Shown here one piece after another: positions 51,370-60,027 of a DNA stretch of 64,000 nt. Every line of letters starts with the position of its first letter. Positions within the stretch are counted from its first letter, which is position 1. Origin of the DNA: Thiohalocapsa sp963698775 (GTDB lineage Bacteria; Pseudomonadota; Gammaproteobacteria; Chromatiales; Chromatiaceae). The notes under the pieces were generated by a model. The model was given only the letters and a program-made list of their open reading frames with translations. It had not been told where the DNA came from and did not search any database. Location: contig CAVOSE010000041.1 of the NCBI GenBank assembly GCA_963698775.1, positions 1 to 64,000 of the forward strand, in the 5' to 3' direction. The position numbers and the translations under genes were made by a program.

Positions 51370-52449
51370 ATGCGGCGGTCAGTGTTGATTTCGGTGTGGT
51401 TCGTGTTCGTCTTTCTGCTGTTGGAATTGGCTGGATTCGTCTTTTACAAATTGGAGGTCAGTCGACCCGTCAGCGGCTATGGCTATCCTGCCGGGCTGAT
51501 CGTCGCGCATCCACAATTGGGCTATGTGTACCAGCCCGGCTATTCCGGCTTTTTTAAGGGCACGGCCTATCAGGATATCCCGATCGAGATCAACGCACAG
51601 GGGTTCCGCGACGCCGATTTCGTCGCGCGCTCAGGTGACGGAAGGCGTGTCGCGGTGCTTGGCGATTCGGTGGTATTCGGTGCTGGCGTCGTTCAGCAGG
51701 ATCGATTCACCGAATGTCTCGAAAATGCCCCGGGCTCGCGGCAGGCGTCAAACAGGCGCATGCTGAATCTCGGTGTGCACTCCTATACTTTCGGTCACTA
51801 TCTAGCCCTTGCCGAGTTGGATTTCTTGGGCGCAGCCCCCGAGGCAGTCCTCATCGGCATCACGTTGAATGATTTTGAACCCATGGATGCCATTGGACCA
51901 GCGCGGCGCATGCAACGTCATCAAAGCGAATGGCATACACCCGATTGGCTGCGCCGTATTGGAGACCGCATCGGGCGGACCTATGCCGTGCGTTTTGTCC
52001 AAGAGATCCAGAACCGCTTTTCCTATGCCATGCTCAATGCCGATGAACGCGAGCAGTATCACACTAAATGGATGCGCAGCGTCGTAAAGGGGTGGCAATC
52101 GGATGAGACTGCGCAATTCTTCGCCGAGCAACTGGATCAGCTGGCCGCCCGCTTGGAGAAAGCGAATATCCCCTTCGGATTCATTGTCTTTCCGGAGCTT
52201 AACGATCTGCAGAACCCGGTGGATTTTGGTGCGCCGCGTCAGTTGGTCCGCAAATTACTGGATCAGCGCGGGTTGCGCTATTGCGACCCCTACGATGAGT
52301 TCGCACGCCAAGGCGCCGTCGAGTCGTTGTTCTTGGACCGAGACAGCATCCACTACAGCCCGAAGGGACATCAGATCCTCTGCGCAGTCGTTGAGCGCTG
52401 CATTGATGAGATGGACCTCGCGGGTCTAGCAAACCGCGGCTCACCCTGA
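51370..52449 (+). CDS. SGNH/GDSL-like hydrolase, membrane anchored
   Basis: A 359-residue protein with an N-terminal membrane helix (VLISVWFVFVFLLLELAGFVFY). Motifs are VAVLGDSVVFGAG (nucleophile Ser), GITLNDFEP (Asn) and FLDRDSIHYSPKGHQIL (Asp-His). This arrangement is common for esterases and acetyl-transfer-related enzymes acting on exported polysaccharides. It is divergent from the carbamoyltransferase with 156 bp between and may modify the same glycan. Substrate unknown. Confidence 0.82.
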   Translation: MRRSVLISVWFVFVFLLLELAGFVFYKLEVSRPVSGYGYPAGLIVAHPQLGYVYQPGYSGFFKGTAYQDIPIEINAQGFRDADFVARSGDGRRVAVLGDSVVFGAGVVQQDRFTECLENAPGSRQASNRRMLNLGVHSYTFGHYLALAELDFLGAAPEAVLIGITLNDFEPMDAIGPARRMQRHQSEWHTPDWLRRIGDRIGRTYAVRFVQEIQNRFSYAMLNADEREQYHTKWMRSVVKGWQSDETAQFFAEQLDQLAARLEKANIPFGFIVFPELNDLQNPVDFGAPRQLVRKLLDQRGLRYCDPYDEFARQGAVESLFLDRDSIHYSPKGHQILCAVVERCIDEMDLAGLANRGSP

Positions 52450-53574
52450 GGCGTTGCGCGCGACCCAGGTCGGTAGCGCCATGATTGACAAGTAGGCATC
52501 GGTCGCTGTCTCTATGCCATAGGGGCGGGCCGCGCGCTTGAGTTCGGTGGCGGGCAGTGGCGCGGCGAGCGTCCTGGCCATCGCTTCAGCCAGTTCCTCA
52601 TCGTTACCGACCGGCACCAATGGGCCGTAACGGCCGGCCTTCAGGATCTCGCTCGGGCCACTCGGGCAGTCCGTCGAGACCACCGGTGTGCCGAGCGCGA
52701 GGGCCTCGATGAGCACGAAGCCCAAGCCCTCCCAGCGCGACGTGAACGCGAACAGGTCGGCATTGGCCAGATAGGGGTAGGGCTCGGCGATGAACCCCGG
52801 CAGCGCGACGTCGTCGGCGATGCCTAACGTATCGGCGAGGGCGAGCAGGCGATCGCGGGCACGGCCGCGACCGATGATCATCAGGCGACAATGACGTTTG
52901 GCGCGCAGCCGAGCAAAGCCCCGCAATAAGGTCTCGAAGTCCTTGCGACTGCCCAGCTCCCCGGCGCCGAGGATCAACGGACTGGTCGGGTCATGGAACC
53001 AGGGGTGCGACGGGGGCGGCACCGCCGTGTCGAACAACGATTCAGGCACCACCGGCGACGGCACCACGCTGATCAGTCGCCGATCCAGACCGGTGAAGTC
53101 GGCCATGTCGTCGGCGGCGCCGGTGCTGGGGACGACGACGGCGTCGGCGAACGGGTACAGCCTGGCGACGGAGGTGCGCTGTAGCCAGCGTTCCAGGCCG
53201 CCGCGACTCGCTAGATTGACCGACAACGTGGTGCCCGTGCGCACCACCGCGCGGGTACCGACACCGGCGATGGCGCGGGCCAGCAGCGCGGTGCGATTGA
53301 CACGGTCCTTGTCCGACAACAGGACGGCGGGCCGATCGCGGCGCAGATAGCGCACCAGGTTCGGCAGGCAGGCGTAGGTCTGGCGGTGGCCTAAGTCGAT
53401 GATACGGATGCGCGGATCATCGTCCTTCAGATCCGGCCCATGGTCGCGTACCTTGAGCAGGTCGACCCGGTAGCCGCGTCGCGCGAGGGCCGGTATCAGA
53501 TGCTGGGCAACCCGGTCGACACCGCTGTGCCCGGAGGTGGAGAAGAAGCACGCGATGCGCTGTGGGTCTGTCAT
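52441..53574 (-). CDS. GT4 glycosyltransferase (paralogue A)
   Basis: A 377-residue GT-B fold enzyme. The N-terminal loop SGHSGVDRVAQHL, sugar-nucleotide region GAGELGSRKDFETLLRGFAR, and the EX7E-type motif FTSRWEGLGFVLIEALALGTPV are characteristic of GT4. It uses an activated sugar to extend a lipid-linked glycan on the cytoplasmic face. ATG at 53574; the open frame upstream to 53988 is not protein-like. It shares motifs with the GT4s at 55395 and 58715 (ATDCPSGP..., GRYGPLVPVG). The gene overlaps the end of the SGNH gene by 9 bp, tail to tail. Confidence 0.9.
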   Translation of the reverse strand: MTDPQRIACFFSTSGHSGVDRVAQHLIPALARRGYRVDLLKVRDHGPDLKDDDPRIRIIDLGHRQTYACLPNLVRYLRRDRPAVLLSDKDRVNRTALLARAIAGVGTRAVVRTGTTLSVNLASRGGLERWLQRTSVARLYPFADAVVVPSTGAADDMADFTGLDRRLISVVPSPVVPESLFDTAVPPPSHPWFHDPTSPLILGAGELGSRKDFETLLRGFARLRAKRHCRLMIIGRGRARDRLLALADTLGIADDVALPGFIAEPYPYLANADLFAFTSRWEGLGFVLIEALALGTPVVSTDCPSGPSEILKAGRYGPLVPVGNDEELAEAMARTLAAPLPATELKRAARPYGIETATDAYLSIMALPTWVARNASG

Positions 53575-53964
53575 GTTGGAAGGTGGGACCTGCCGATGGT
53601 CTGGCCGGGTCGCGTTGGCCGGGTATTTGGAGGTTGCTGTTTGCGCTTCGGGCGTTTGCGGTGGTGTTTGGTGCGACGTGCGTAGAAATCCGCATGCTGG
53701 CGCCTGCGTCCGTCCGTGGCGCGTGTCGGCGGGCTGAATCTTGCCATATCCGGCGGCGGAGTGCCCCGGCCAACCTTGACCAATGTCGAGATGGCAAACC
53801 GCCAACGGCCTCGCTCGCAGCTGATCGGCACCGAAACCGCTCATGTCCGCGGCGGTCAGCTTGCCTAGGACGGCTCTGATACACTTTCCCAGCTTTTTCG
53901 TTTCCCCGCGCGGGCGGTCGCCGAGTCCGACAACCAGCCGTGCCCGAACTCGGTTTTCCCCCGA
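53575..53964. other. Divergent intergenic region
   Basis: A 390 bp divergent promoter region between the GT4 gene (leftward) and the O-antigen ligase-like gene (rightward). Several frames are open but none looks coding. A TACACT at about 53880 could be a weak -10 for the rightward genes. No repeat or RNA recognised. Confidence 0.4.
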
Positions 53965-55410
53965 ATGGCCGCTCTTATGCCGACGCAACAGCTAGTCCGC
54001 CGTTTGTCCGCCTGGACAGATCCCGTGCAGACAATCGGGCTCTACGTCACCGCTTTGTCGTTGTTTCTGGCCCCGACCGGGGTCTCGGCCGGACTCGCCG
54101 TTATCTGGCTCGGGTTCTTGATGTCGCTGGCCGCGGGTCGCCGGTTGCCGATGTCGACCGGCGTTTGGGTCGCGCTCGGGTTTGTTGCCTACGTTCTGGG
54201 CAGCGGGGCGTTTGCCGACTCTCTCGGGTCCGATCTTGCCTCGCGCCTTGCGGCTGCCGGCGACTGGGTGCAACTGAGCGTCTTCGTGCCGCTCGCCTAT
54301 GCGCTGCGGGGCGATCAACGGCTGCTGCTGCGGCTCCTGGCATTGGCGCTGATCGGCTTGCTGCTCGGCATGTTGTGGCGGCTCGATTGGGGTCTTCTGT
54401 GGTCGGATACGGCGGTTTTTTCTACCTCTCGCCCTGGATTCGGTTTCCCCGCCATTGTCTTCGCGCTGATGAGTGGCGTGGCGCTGGTTGGGCTCTTTAC
54501 GTTCCGAGCGCGCTGGTGGAAAGTAGCGACCGCCGCGGGCTTTGGCTGGCGCCTATCGGCGTGGCTGGTCGTCATGGCGTTCGTCGCGCAGGCCTTTTTG
54601 CTAACGCTCTCGCGTGGTGCTTGGCTTGCGCTGGCGGGTGCTGTCGCCATTGCCGTCTGGACGGGGCGCCGTGATCGTCCGGCCAGGTTGTCGAATCAGA
54701 AACCGATGAGGAATCCGCTCCACAACGGGGCTTACGACGGGTCGGGGGACCAGCGTGAGTCTCTCGCCGAGTCAGCATCGTCTAAGCTGCCGTCCTGGTT
54801 GAATTGGGTTTTCGGGCTTTTGCTGTTAGCGCTGTTGGCGCTGAACTCGGGGCCGATCATCGACCGGTTTGTCGAGGAGCAGGAGGCGGTCCGGGCAATC
54901 CTGTCGGGTGAAGTAGACTACAGCGCCGAATCCTCGTTGAGTCAGCGCTGGCAGGCGCAACGCTTTGGGGTTGCGGTCTGGCTCGAGCGGCCATGGTTCG
55001 GCTGGGGGCCCGGTTCCAGCCATGGGTTGATCGTGGCGAGGGGCGGCCCGCCGTTGAGCGCCGAGGACGGCGGAATGCTTGACCATCTGCACAACACCTA
55101 TCTGGAGTTACTGGTGCAGTTCGGCATGATTGGCCTAGCATTTTGGTTCGGGATGTTCATCGCCTTGCTCGTGTCGATTCGCAGGGCACGGGACATGGGG
55201 CGGCTGGACGCGGATGTGGCGCGGTTTCTGGTGTTGTCCATCGTCTATTTGTCGTTGTGGAACCTCATCGATTTCCATGCCACCCATCAGGCTTGGCGGG
55301 GCCTCTGGGCCCTGCTCGCCGGTTCGGCACTGAGCGTCGGCATGTTCGCCAAAGACAGCGCGATGCCCGAAAGCCGGCAAACATCGGAGACGGCATGCGC
55401 ATCGCGCTGA
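53965..55410 (+). CDS. O-antigen ligase/polymerase-like membrane protein
   Basis: A 481-residue protein with about ten to twelve membrane helices and one large periplasmic loop. The Wzy_C-type signature is seen as SLSQRWQAQRFGVAVWLERPWFGWGPGSS followed by LDHLHNTYLELLVQFGMIGL, with the catalytic-type Arg and His. WaaL proteins transfer undecaprenyl-linked O-antigen to lipid A-core. Wzy polymerases look similar, so the choice is uncertain. The next GT4 gene starts 16 bp before this gene ends. Confidence 0.85.
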   Translation: MAALMPTQQLVRRLSAWTDPVQTIGLYVTALSLFLAPTGVSAGLAVIWLGFLMSLAAGRRLPMSTGVWVALGFVAYVLGSGAFADSLGSDLASRLAAAGDWVQLSVFVPLAYALRGDQRLLLRLLALALIGLLLGMLWRLDWGLLWSDTAVFSTSRPGFGFPAIVFALMSGVALVGLFTFRARWWKVATAAGFGWRLSAWLVVMAFVAQAFLLTLSRGAWLALAGAVAIAVWTGRRDRPARLSNQKPMRNPLHNGAYDGSGDQRESLAESASSKLPSWLNWVFGLLLLALLALNSGPIIDRFVEEQEAVRAILSGEVDYSAESSLSQRWQAQRFGVAVWLERPWFGWGPGSSHGLIVARGGPPLSAEDGGMLDHLHNTYLELLVQFGMIGLAFWFGMFIALLVSIRRARDMGRLDADVARFLVLSIVYLSLWNLIDFHATHQAWRGLWALLAGSALSVGMFAKDSAMPESRQTSETACASR

Positions 55411-56507
55411 TGGTCAGCGGCTTCGACGATGGCGGCGTCGAGCGCACCATGAGCAACCTCGCATCCGGTTTGGCGACCTTGGGGGCGCAAGTGGATCTGC
55501 TGTGTGGGACACCGGATCATCCATACGTCAAGGGCCTGGCGCCAGAGGTTGGCCTGGTTCCGTTGCGCGACGCCAAGCAGTCGATGGTGGATTATCTGCG
55601 CAGCGCACGCCCCGATCTGATGATGACGGGCAAACGCGTCGACGACCGCGCGGCCCTCTCCATACGACGGCGGCTCGGTCTGCCGACGCGTCTGGTGGTA
55701 ACCGTGGGTACCCCCTTGTCCGTGAGCGTTGCCGCTAAGCGGTTCAATCCGTTGCGCGTGTTTCGCGAGACCCGCCGCATCCGTGCCGACTATCGCTCGG
55801 TGGATGGTATCGCGGCGGTGTCAGAGGCCGTTGCGGAGGACCTGCGTCACCGCTTCGGCGTGACCGAGGTTCCGCTGCGGGTGCTGCCGAATCCGATCGT
55901 TCCCGCAGACCTGGCGGCGCGCGCCGCCATGCCCTGCCCGCACCCTTGGTTGGCGCCGGGGCAGCCACCCGTGATCCTCGCCATCGGCGGGTTGCGCAAG
56001 GTCAAGGACTTCGCGACCCTGCTTCGGGCGTTTGCGCGCCTTTCCGCTCGCTTTGACGCCCGTTTACTGGTGCTCGGCGAGGGCAAGGAACGGCCGCGGC
56101 TGGCCGCGCTGACCGATCGGCTCGGTATCACTGCCCGCGTCGATCTGTATGGCTTTGTCGATGACCCTTTTCCGTACCTGGCTCGGGCCCGTCTATTGGC
56201 ACTGTCGTCGCGTCGGGAGGGCTTGTCGAACGTACTGATCGAAGCCATGGCCCTGGGCACCTCGGTGGCGGCAACCGATTGTCCCGGTGGCGTGCGAGGT
56301 CTGCTCGATCAGGGGCGTCTGGGTCCGCTGACTCCCGTGGGCGATGCCGCGGCGCTTGCCGCCTCCATGACGCGGCTGATGCAACAACCGACCGATCCTG
56401 ATGCCTTGAAACGCGCTGCGGCGCCCTTCGGCGTCGTGGCTGCCGCGGGACGTTACCACCGATTTTTCGAACAGATCGTCGCCGGGGGCGCCGCATGCGT
56501 GGAGTGA
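55395..56507 (+). CDS. GT4 glycosyltransferase (paralogue B)
   Basis: A 370-residue GT4 enzyme: N-terminal SGFDDGGVERTMSNLASGLA, nucleotide-sugar motif AIGGLRKVKDFATLLRAFAR and acceptor/donor EX7E motif SSRREGLSNVLIEAMALGTS. Closely related to the proteins from 52441 and 58715. ATG at 55395 has GGAGA upstream and overlaps the O-antigen ligase gene; the long frame upstream to 55143 is inside that gene. Operon with the two following transferases. Confidence 0.9.
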   Translation: MRIALMVSGFDDGGVERTMSNLASGLATLGAQVDLLCGTPDHPYVKGLAPEVGLVPLRDAKQSMVDYLRSARPDLMMTGKRVDDRAALSIRRRLGLPTRLVVTVGTPLSVSVAAKRFNPLRVFRETRRIRADYRSVDGIAAVSEAVAEDLRHRFGVTEVPLRVLPNPIVPADLAARAAMPCPHPWLAPGQPPVILAIGGLRKVKDFATLLRAFARLSARFDARLLVLGEGKERPRLAALTDRLGITARVDLYGFVDDPFPYLARARLLALSSRREGLSNVLIEAMALGTSVAATDCPGGVRGLLDQGRLGPLTPVGDAAALAASMTRLMQQPTDPDALKRAAAPFGVVAAAGRYHRFFEQIVAGGAACVE

Positions 56508-57613
56508 GGAAATCTTCGCGATTGGTTGCCGCTCCAGTCGCATCCCTGTCGTTACCCGCGCGCCCCCGCATCCTGCTTGTGCGGCTCAGTGCCATCGGCG
56601 ACATTGTCTTCGCATCGCCGCTCGTGGCGAGTGTGCGTCGGGCCTGGCCGGATGCGTACATCGCCTGGCTGGCGCAGCCTGAGTGCGCGCCACTGTTGCG
56701 TCATCATCCCGATCTGGATGCTGTCATCGAGTGGCCCTACGGGCGTCTCCGCGAGCACTGGCGACAGGGCCGGCCGCTGACGCTGCTGCGCGAGGCGGGT
56801 GCCTTGATCAGGGAGCTGCAAGCGCGGCGGTTCGACCTCGCTGTCGACTTGCAGGGGTTGCTGAAGAGCGCGCTGCCGCTGCGCCTCACCGGGGCTGCGG
56901 CAAGAGTCGGGCTGGGCTCACGCGAGGGTGGCGCGCTGCTGATGACCCGTGTCGTCCCCAAGGATGGATCGGAAGGCGACCGCATTGGCTCTGAATACCT
57001 GCAGCTAGCACGGACCTTGGGGCTGCCCTTGGGGAACTTCGAGATGGCGATCCACTGTTCGCCCGATGACGTCGCCGCCGCCGAGACACTGATCACCGAA
57101 CAGCGTCTCGACGCTGGCTTCGTCGCCTTTTGCCCCTTTACAACCCGGCCGCAGAAGCATTGGTTCGCCGAGCGTTGGGTGGAGCTCGCGCAGCGGTTGA
57201 AGGCGGACACTGGACTCCCCGCGGTGCTGTTGGGGGGGCCAGGCGACCGTGCCGCCGCCGCAGCGATCACTGCCGCTGCCAATACGGATGTTGGTGTGGT
57301 GGTAGACCTCACGGGCCGCACGTCGCTGCTCGCCGCCGCCGCGCTGATCGAGCGCAGTCGCGCGCTGATCGGTGTCGACACCGGGCTCGGTCACATGGGC
57401 ATCGCGTTCAAACGTCCAACGTTGCTGTTGTTCGGTTCCACCTGTCCGTATCTTGATACGACGCGCCCGGACGCGCGTGTGCTCTATCATCGCCGAGACT
57501 GCTCCCCCTGCCGACGCCGGCCGAGCTGCGGCGGCGCCTTTCACTGCATGCGCGACATCGGCGTCGACGAAGTGCTGGCGGCACTACGCGGGCTGCCTGG
57601 GGTGCTGCTATGA
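56495..57613 (+). CDS. GT9 (heptosyltransferase-like) glycosyltransferase
   Basis: A 372-residue GT9 protein. Markers are RILLVRLSAIGDIVFASPLVASVRRAWP near the N-terminus, DLQGLLKSAL, and GVDTGLGHMGIAFKRPTLLLFGST, the ADP-heptose-binding region. GT9 enzymes add heptose or related sugars to the lipopolysaccharide inner core. The exact position (WaaC, WaaF or other) cannot be decided. The frame begins 13 bp before the previous stop; the first ~20 residues may not be translated. Ends with ATGA overlap into the next GT4 gene. Confidence 0.9.
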   Translation: MRGVRKSSRLVAAPVASLSLPARPRILLVRLSAIGDIVFASPLVASVRRAWPDAYIAWLAQPECAPLLRHHPDLDAVIEWPYGRLREHWRQGRPLTLLREAGALIRELQARRFDLAVDLQGLLKSALPLRLTGAAARVGLGSREGGALLMTRVVPKDGSEGDRIGSEYLQLARTLGLPLGNFEMAIHCSPDDVAAAETLITEQRLDAGFVAFCPFTTRPQKHWFAERWVELAQRLKADTGLPAVLLGGPGDRAAAAAITAAANTDVGVVVDLTGRTSLLAAAALIERSRALIGVDTGLGHMGIAFKRPTLLLFGSTCPYLDTTRPDARVLYHRRDCSPCRRRPSCGGAFHCMRDIGVDEVLAALRGLPGVLL

Positions 57614-58692
57614 GGATTCTGCACGTGGAGGGCGGGGCGAACCTCTATGGCGGCGCGCAGCAGGTGCTCTATCTGCTTGAGGGCTTGGCCGCGCGTGGCG
57701 TCGAAAACTGGCTCGCCTGTCGCGAGGGCTGCGAGTTGGCGCAGCGCGCGGCGCCCTTTGCCGAGGTGCATGCCATGCCCATGGGTGGTGACCTGGATCT
57801 TGGCATGAGCCGTCGCCTGTATCGTCTAATTTTGCGCATCAAGCCCGATCTGGTGCATCTGCATAGCCGCATCGGTGCCGACGTCATGGGTGGCATTGCC
57901 GCGCGTCTCGCCGGTGTTCCTGTGCTTCACACTCGGCGTGTCGACAACCCAGAACCCCGGTGGCTGGTAGCGGCCAAGTATCGGTTGCACGATCGCGTCA
58001 TTGCGATCTCGGAGGCCATCGCAGGGGTGTTGTTGAAAGAGGGGGTGCCTGCGGACAAGCTCCGCGTCGTTCGCAGCGCGGTGGTAGCGGACGCCTATCG
58101 CCGCCCCTGTGCGCGTCATCGCGTCCTAGAGGGGCTCGGCCTGAGCGGCGATGTACTGCTGGTCGGCGTGGTGGCCCAGCTGATCGAGCGTAAAGGGCAC
58201 CGGTTCGTGCTGGATGCGATGCCAGGACTGATCGCGGCCCATCCGAAACTGCAACTGGTGTTCTTTGGCAAGGGGCCGCTGGCCGGTCAATTGCAGGAGA
58301 GGATCGACGCCGAGGGTCTCGCGGAGCATGTCCGTATGGCCGGCTTTCGCGACGATCTGACCGAGGTCCTGCCCTGTCTGGACCTCTTGGTCCATCCGGC
58401 CCTGTTGGAGGGGCTGGGCGTTTCCCTGTTGCAGGCGTCCGCGGCCGGGGTGCCGATCGTCGCCAGCCGTGCCGGGGGTATTGGCGAGGCCGTGCGCGAT
58501 GGTGTGAACGGACTGTTGGTGCCTGCCGGTGATTCGGCTGCATTGGGTGCGGCCATATCCGGGTTGCTTGCCGATGCGGATTTTAGGCGGCGGCTTGGCG
58601 CGGGCGGTCGGGAGTTGATTCTCGACGAGTTCTCGTCGGAAGAGATGGTCTCCGGGAACCTGCGGGTCTATCGAGAGCTCGTGAAGCAATGA
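57610..58692 (+). CDS. GT4 glycosyltransferase
   Basis: A 360-residue GT4 enzyme of a different subgroup from its neighbours: MRILHVEGGANLYGGAQQV, HLHSRIGADVMGGIAARLAG, VVAQLIERKGHRFVLDAMP and HPALLEGLGVSLLQASAAGVP. Coupled to the GT9 gene by ATGA overlap. It likely adds a sugar to the core oligosaccharide together with the other enzymes of this run. It converges on the leftward GT4 gene 22 bp away. Confidence 0.9.
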   Translation: MRILHVEGGANLYGGAQQVLYLLEGLAARGVENWLACREGCELAQRAAPFAEVHAMPMGGDLDLGMSRRLYRLILRIKPDLVHLHSRIGADVMGGIAARLAGVPVLHTRRVDNPEPRWLVAAKYRLHDRVIAISEAIAGVLLKEGVPADKLRVVRSAVVADAYRRPCARHRVLEGLGLSGDVLLVGVVAQLIERKGHRFVLDAMPGLIAAHPKLQLVFFGKGPLAGQLQERIDAEGLAEHVRMAGFRDDLTEVLPCLDLLVHPALLEGLGVSLLQASAAGVPIVASRAGGIGEAVRDGVNGLLVPAGDSAALGAAISGLLADADFRRRLGAGGRELILDEFSSEEMVSGNLRVYRELVKQ

Positions 58693-58714
58693 AGACGGCC
58701 GATTGGCCCCGGAC

Positions 58715-59854
58715 TCAACCTTTTGCTCGCATGGCGCCAACGGTTTCGATGAGTTCTAGATAACGATTTGCGCTGATGTCCTGTGAGTAGTCGCGGACGG
58801 CCTCGATCAGCGTCTGCCGCGGCAGCGGACGCTCCAGCGTGCGCGCCATGGCGTCTCCCAGCGCGATGACGTCGCCGACCGGAACCAGTGGGCCATAGCG
58901 GCCGCCATCGAGCGTCTCCCGCGGCCCGCTCGGGCAATCGGTGGCGACAACTGGCGTGCCGAATGCCATCGCCTCGGTGAGTACGTTGGGCGATCCTTCC
59001 CAAGCCGAGGACAGCGTGAATAGGTCGGCATTGGCCAGGAATGGGTAGGGATTCTGTTGAAAACCGGGTAGGTCCACGTCGGCACCGATGCCCAAGTCGG
59101 CGCTCAATTGCGCCAACGTGCGTCGCAGGCGGCCGTCGCCGAGGATCACGAGCCGACAAGGACGGGTGCTGCGCAGCCGGGCAAAGGCGCGGATCAGGGT
59201 CGGGAAGTCTTTTTGTTGCTGCAGACGCCCGGCGCCGACGATCACCGGTACGCCGCGGTCGCGGTGTTCGCGCAGCCAGGGATGCGGGCAGGGCAGGGCG
59301 CCACGCCTTATCAGCTCTGGGGTGAGGACTGGGTTTCGAATCACGCTGATGCGTGCTGGCGGGTAATGGGCCAGGAAGGCCGTGTCCTGGGCGACGCCAT
59401 CGGAGACCGCGACGATGTGGTCGATGCTTGGATAAAGGCGGCGGATCGGCGCGAAACGCAACCAACGACTGAAGGCGGAGCGATCGGCCATGGCCGCGGA
59501 GAGGTTGGTCCCCAGGCGCAACAGGATGCGCGTGTCCGTGCGCGCCAGCCTTCGGGCGATGACCGCGGCGCGCCCGGCACGGTCCTTGGCCACCAATAGG
59601 CTCCGGGGCTGCTCGCTGCGCAGGTAGCGGGCGACACCAAGTGCCGCCGGTAGCGTATGCCGCGAGCCTAGGTCAACGCGACGCACAGCGGACGGTAGTC
59701 TCGCCAGGTGCGGGCTTGTGGAGCCGGCCAACAGCAGATCCACTGGCCTGCCCATGTCGACGAACCCCCGCATCAGGTTGACCAGCATATGTTCGACGCC
59801 GCCGGCCCCGGAGAACGACACGAAGATCGCAACGGTCTCAGCGGTTGCACACAT
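58715..59854 (-). CDS. GT4 glycosyltransferase (paralogue C)
   Basis: A 379-residue GT4 enzyme with VSFSGAGGVEHMLVNLMRGF, GAGRLQQQKDFPTLIRAFARL and LSSAWEGSPNVLTEAMAFGTPV. It shares with paralogue A the 'AKDRAGRAA..ARRLA', 'RLGTNLS' and 'ATDCPSGP...GRYGPLVPVGD' patterns, showing common descent. On the opposite strand to the operon it faces. The start at 59854 precedes a natural N-terminal loop; there is no strong ribosome binding site. Confidence 0.9.
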   Translation of the reverse strand: MCATAETVAIFVSFSGAGGVEHMLVNLMRGFVDMGRPVDLLLAGSTSPHLARLPSAVRRVDLGSRHTLPAALGVARYLRSEQPRSLLVAKDRAGRAAVIARRLARTDTRILLRLGTNLSAAMADRSAFSRWLRFAPIRRLYPSIDHIVAVSDGVAQDTAFLAHYPPARISVIRNPVLTPELIRRGALPCPHPWLREHRDRGVPVIVGAGRLQQQKDFPTLIRAFARLRSTRPCRLVILGDGRLRRTLAQLSADLGIGADVDLPGFQQNPYPFLANADLFTLSSAWEGSPNVLTEAMAFGTPVVATDCPSGPRETLDGGRYGPLVPVGDVIALGDAMARTLERPLPRQTLIEAVRDYSQDISANRYLELIETVGAMRAKG

Positions 59855-60027
59855 CGCGACATCTGTGGATGCGGGTCATGGTTCTAGTCTAACCGGTCGT
59901 GGTCGGTCTGTGAACACTGTCGAGCCTGGAGGGCTCGTCGTTGACTTCGGCCGGGTAAATCCCGCGGTTTCGTGTGATATATTTATGCGCTGTCAATTCC
60001 AGTCGACAAGGCCAGAGGTAACGGTCA

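Noticed and set aside
53575..53988. N-terminal extension of the GT4 gene at 52441-53574
   Set aside because: The extra ~138 residues are low-quality sequence; the GT-B fold begins at the internal ATG at 53574.
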